In this document: positions 29,162 through 29,344 of the stretch, one piece after another
Layout: every line of letters starts with the position of its first letter
Position numbering within the stretch: position 1 is the first letter of the stretch
IMG/VR virus record: IMGVR_UViG_3300010211_000047
Location: 1 to 29,344 of that record
Reading direction: 5' to 3' (one strand)
DNA: 29,344 nucleotides
From: a virus
The notes under the pieces: generated by a model
What the model was told of the DNA's origin: nothing
Database searches by the model: none
The model's input: the letters and a program-made list of their open reading frames with translations, nothing else
Translations under genes and position numbers: made by a program

Positions 29162-29344
29162 CTACCAATCGGCCAGATCATCGGGACTCAGCCCGCGCAA
29201 CCGGGCGATCGCGGCCACCAGCGCCGCGTGCGTGCCGCCCATGGCCAAATACAGCCGGACCAGCCCCTCGGCGTCCGGCGGTGCATCGGCCGGCCGCGCC
29301 GCTGCGCGCTCCGGCGCCAGCGTCGCCATGGCGCGGCGCCAGGC
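29162..29344 (-). CDS. Partial gene, C-terminal 60 residues of unknown protein
   Basis: The frame enters from beyond 29344 and ends with TAG at 29164-29162. The visible part is Ala/Arg-rich and ends LRGLSPDDLADW, with helices (EGLVRLYLAMGGTHAALVAA) before it. An in-frame ATG at 29329 (MATLAPERAAA...) could be the true start, so the gene may be almost whole. No family is recognised. Eleven bases separate it from the cysteine-rich gene, which has its own ribosome binding site in that gap. Confidence 0.6.
   Translation of the reverse strand, partial: AWRRAMATLAPERAAARPADAPPDAEGLVRLYLAMGGTHAALVAAIARLRGLSPDDLADW

Noticed and set aside
1-29344. CRISPR arrays, insertion sequences, rRNA genes, origins or att ends
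   Set aside because: No regularly spaced direct repeats, transposase genes or conserved RNA genes were seen. The Mu-type ends and the transposase genes would lie outside this window.

Overview
This window is most of the late region of a Mu-like transposable phage or prophage. The DNA is very GC-rich. The protein families and codon use point to an alphaproteobacterial host, perhaps Rhodospirillales, but I cannot name the species. Every gene I accept reads on the minus strand, so transcription runs from 29344 towards 1. Genes are tightly packed, many with 4-base (ATGA) or 1-base (TGATG) overlaps. Only four gaps hold real intergenic structure.

In transcription order, 29344-27175 is the end of the early/middle region. 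It holds a partial gene, a small cysteine-rich protein, an N6-adenine-type DNA methyltransferase, an unknown 85-residue protein, a GemA (Mu gp16)-like protein and a Mor/C-family late activator. A structured gap (27174-27022) follows, and then the lysis region: a GH108 endolysin with an EF-hand loop, a 37-residue and a 68-residue protein, and a lipoprotein. Next come the Mu-type packaging and head genes: DUF2730, a duplicated gp26-like winged-helix protein, small and large terminase, DUF935 portal, and a MuF head protein with a C-terminal PBECR2-type nuclease domain. A second structured gap (19657-19281) precedes the protease/scaffold, decoration protein, major capsid protein, gp35-like, gp36-like (DUF1320), gpG-like and gp37-like genes.

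From about 15040 down the tail is not Mu's. There is no sheath or contractile baseplate. Instead there is a tail-tube protein, a G/GT tail chaperone pair joined by a clear -1 ribosomal frameshift site, a 2112-residue tape measure, two hub/baseplate-type proteins, a collagen-repeat fibre and a lectin-like tip protein. The phage is therefore a Mu-type head and regulation module joined to a long non-contractile tail module.

The far end (1741-1) is the position of the Mu com-mom operon. A recognisable Com zinc-finger protein is followed by a 58-residue protein and, in place of Mom, by a ParB-N domain fused to a SAM-dependent methyltransferase with no DNA-amino-methyltransferase motif. This is the best candidate here for an undescribed system: a Com-controlled, possibly non-canonical nucleic-acid modification. 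A second regulatory signal is the dyad CCGGAA-N4-TTCCGG. It occurs exactly 65 bases upstream of the start codons of both the endolysin and the protease genes, the places where Mu has the C-dependent promoters Plys and PI.
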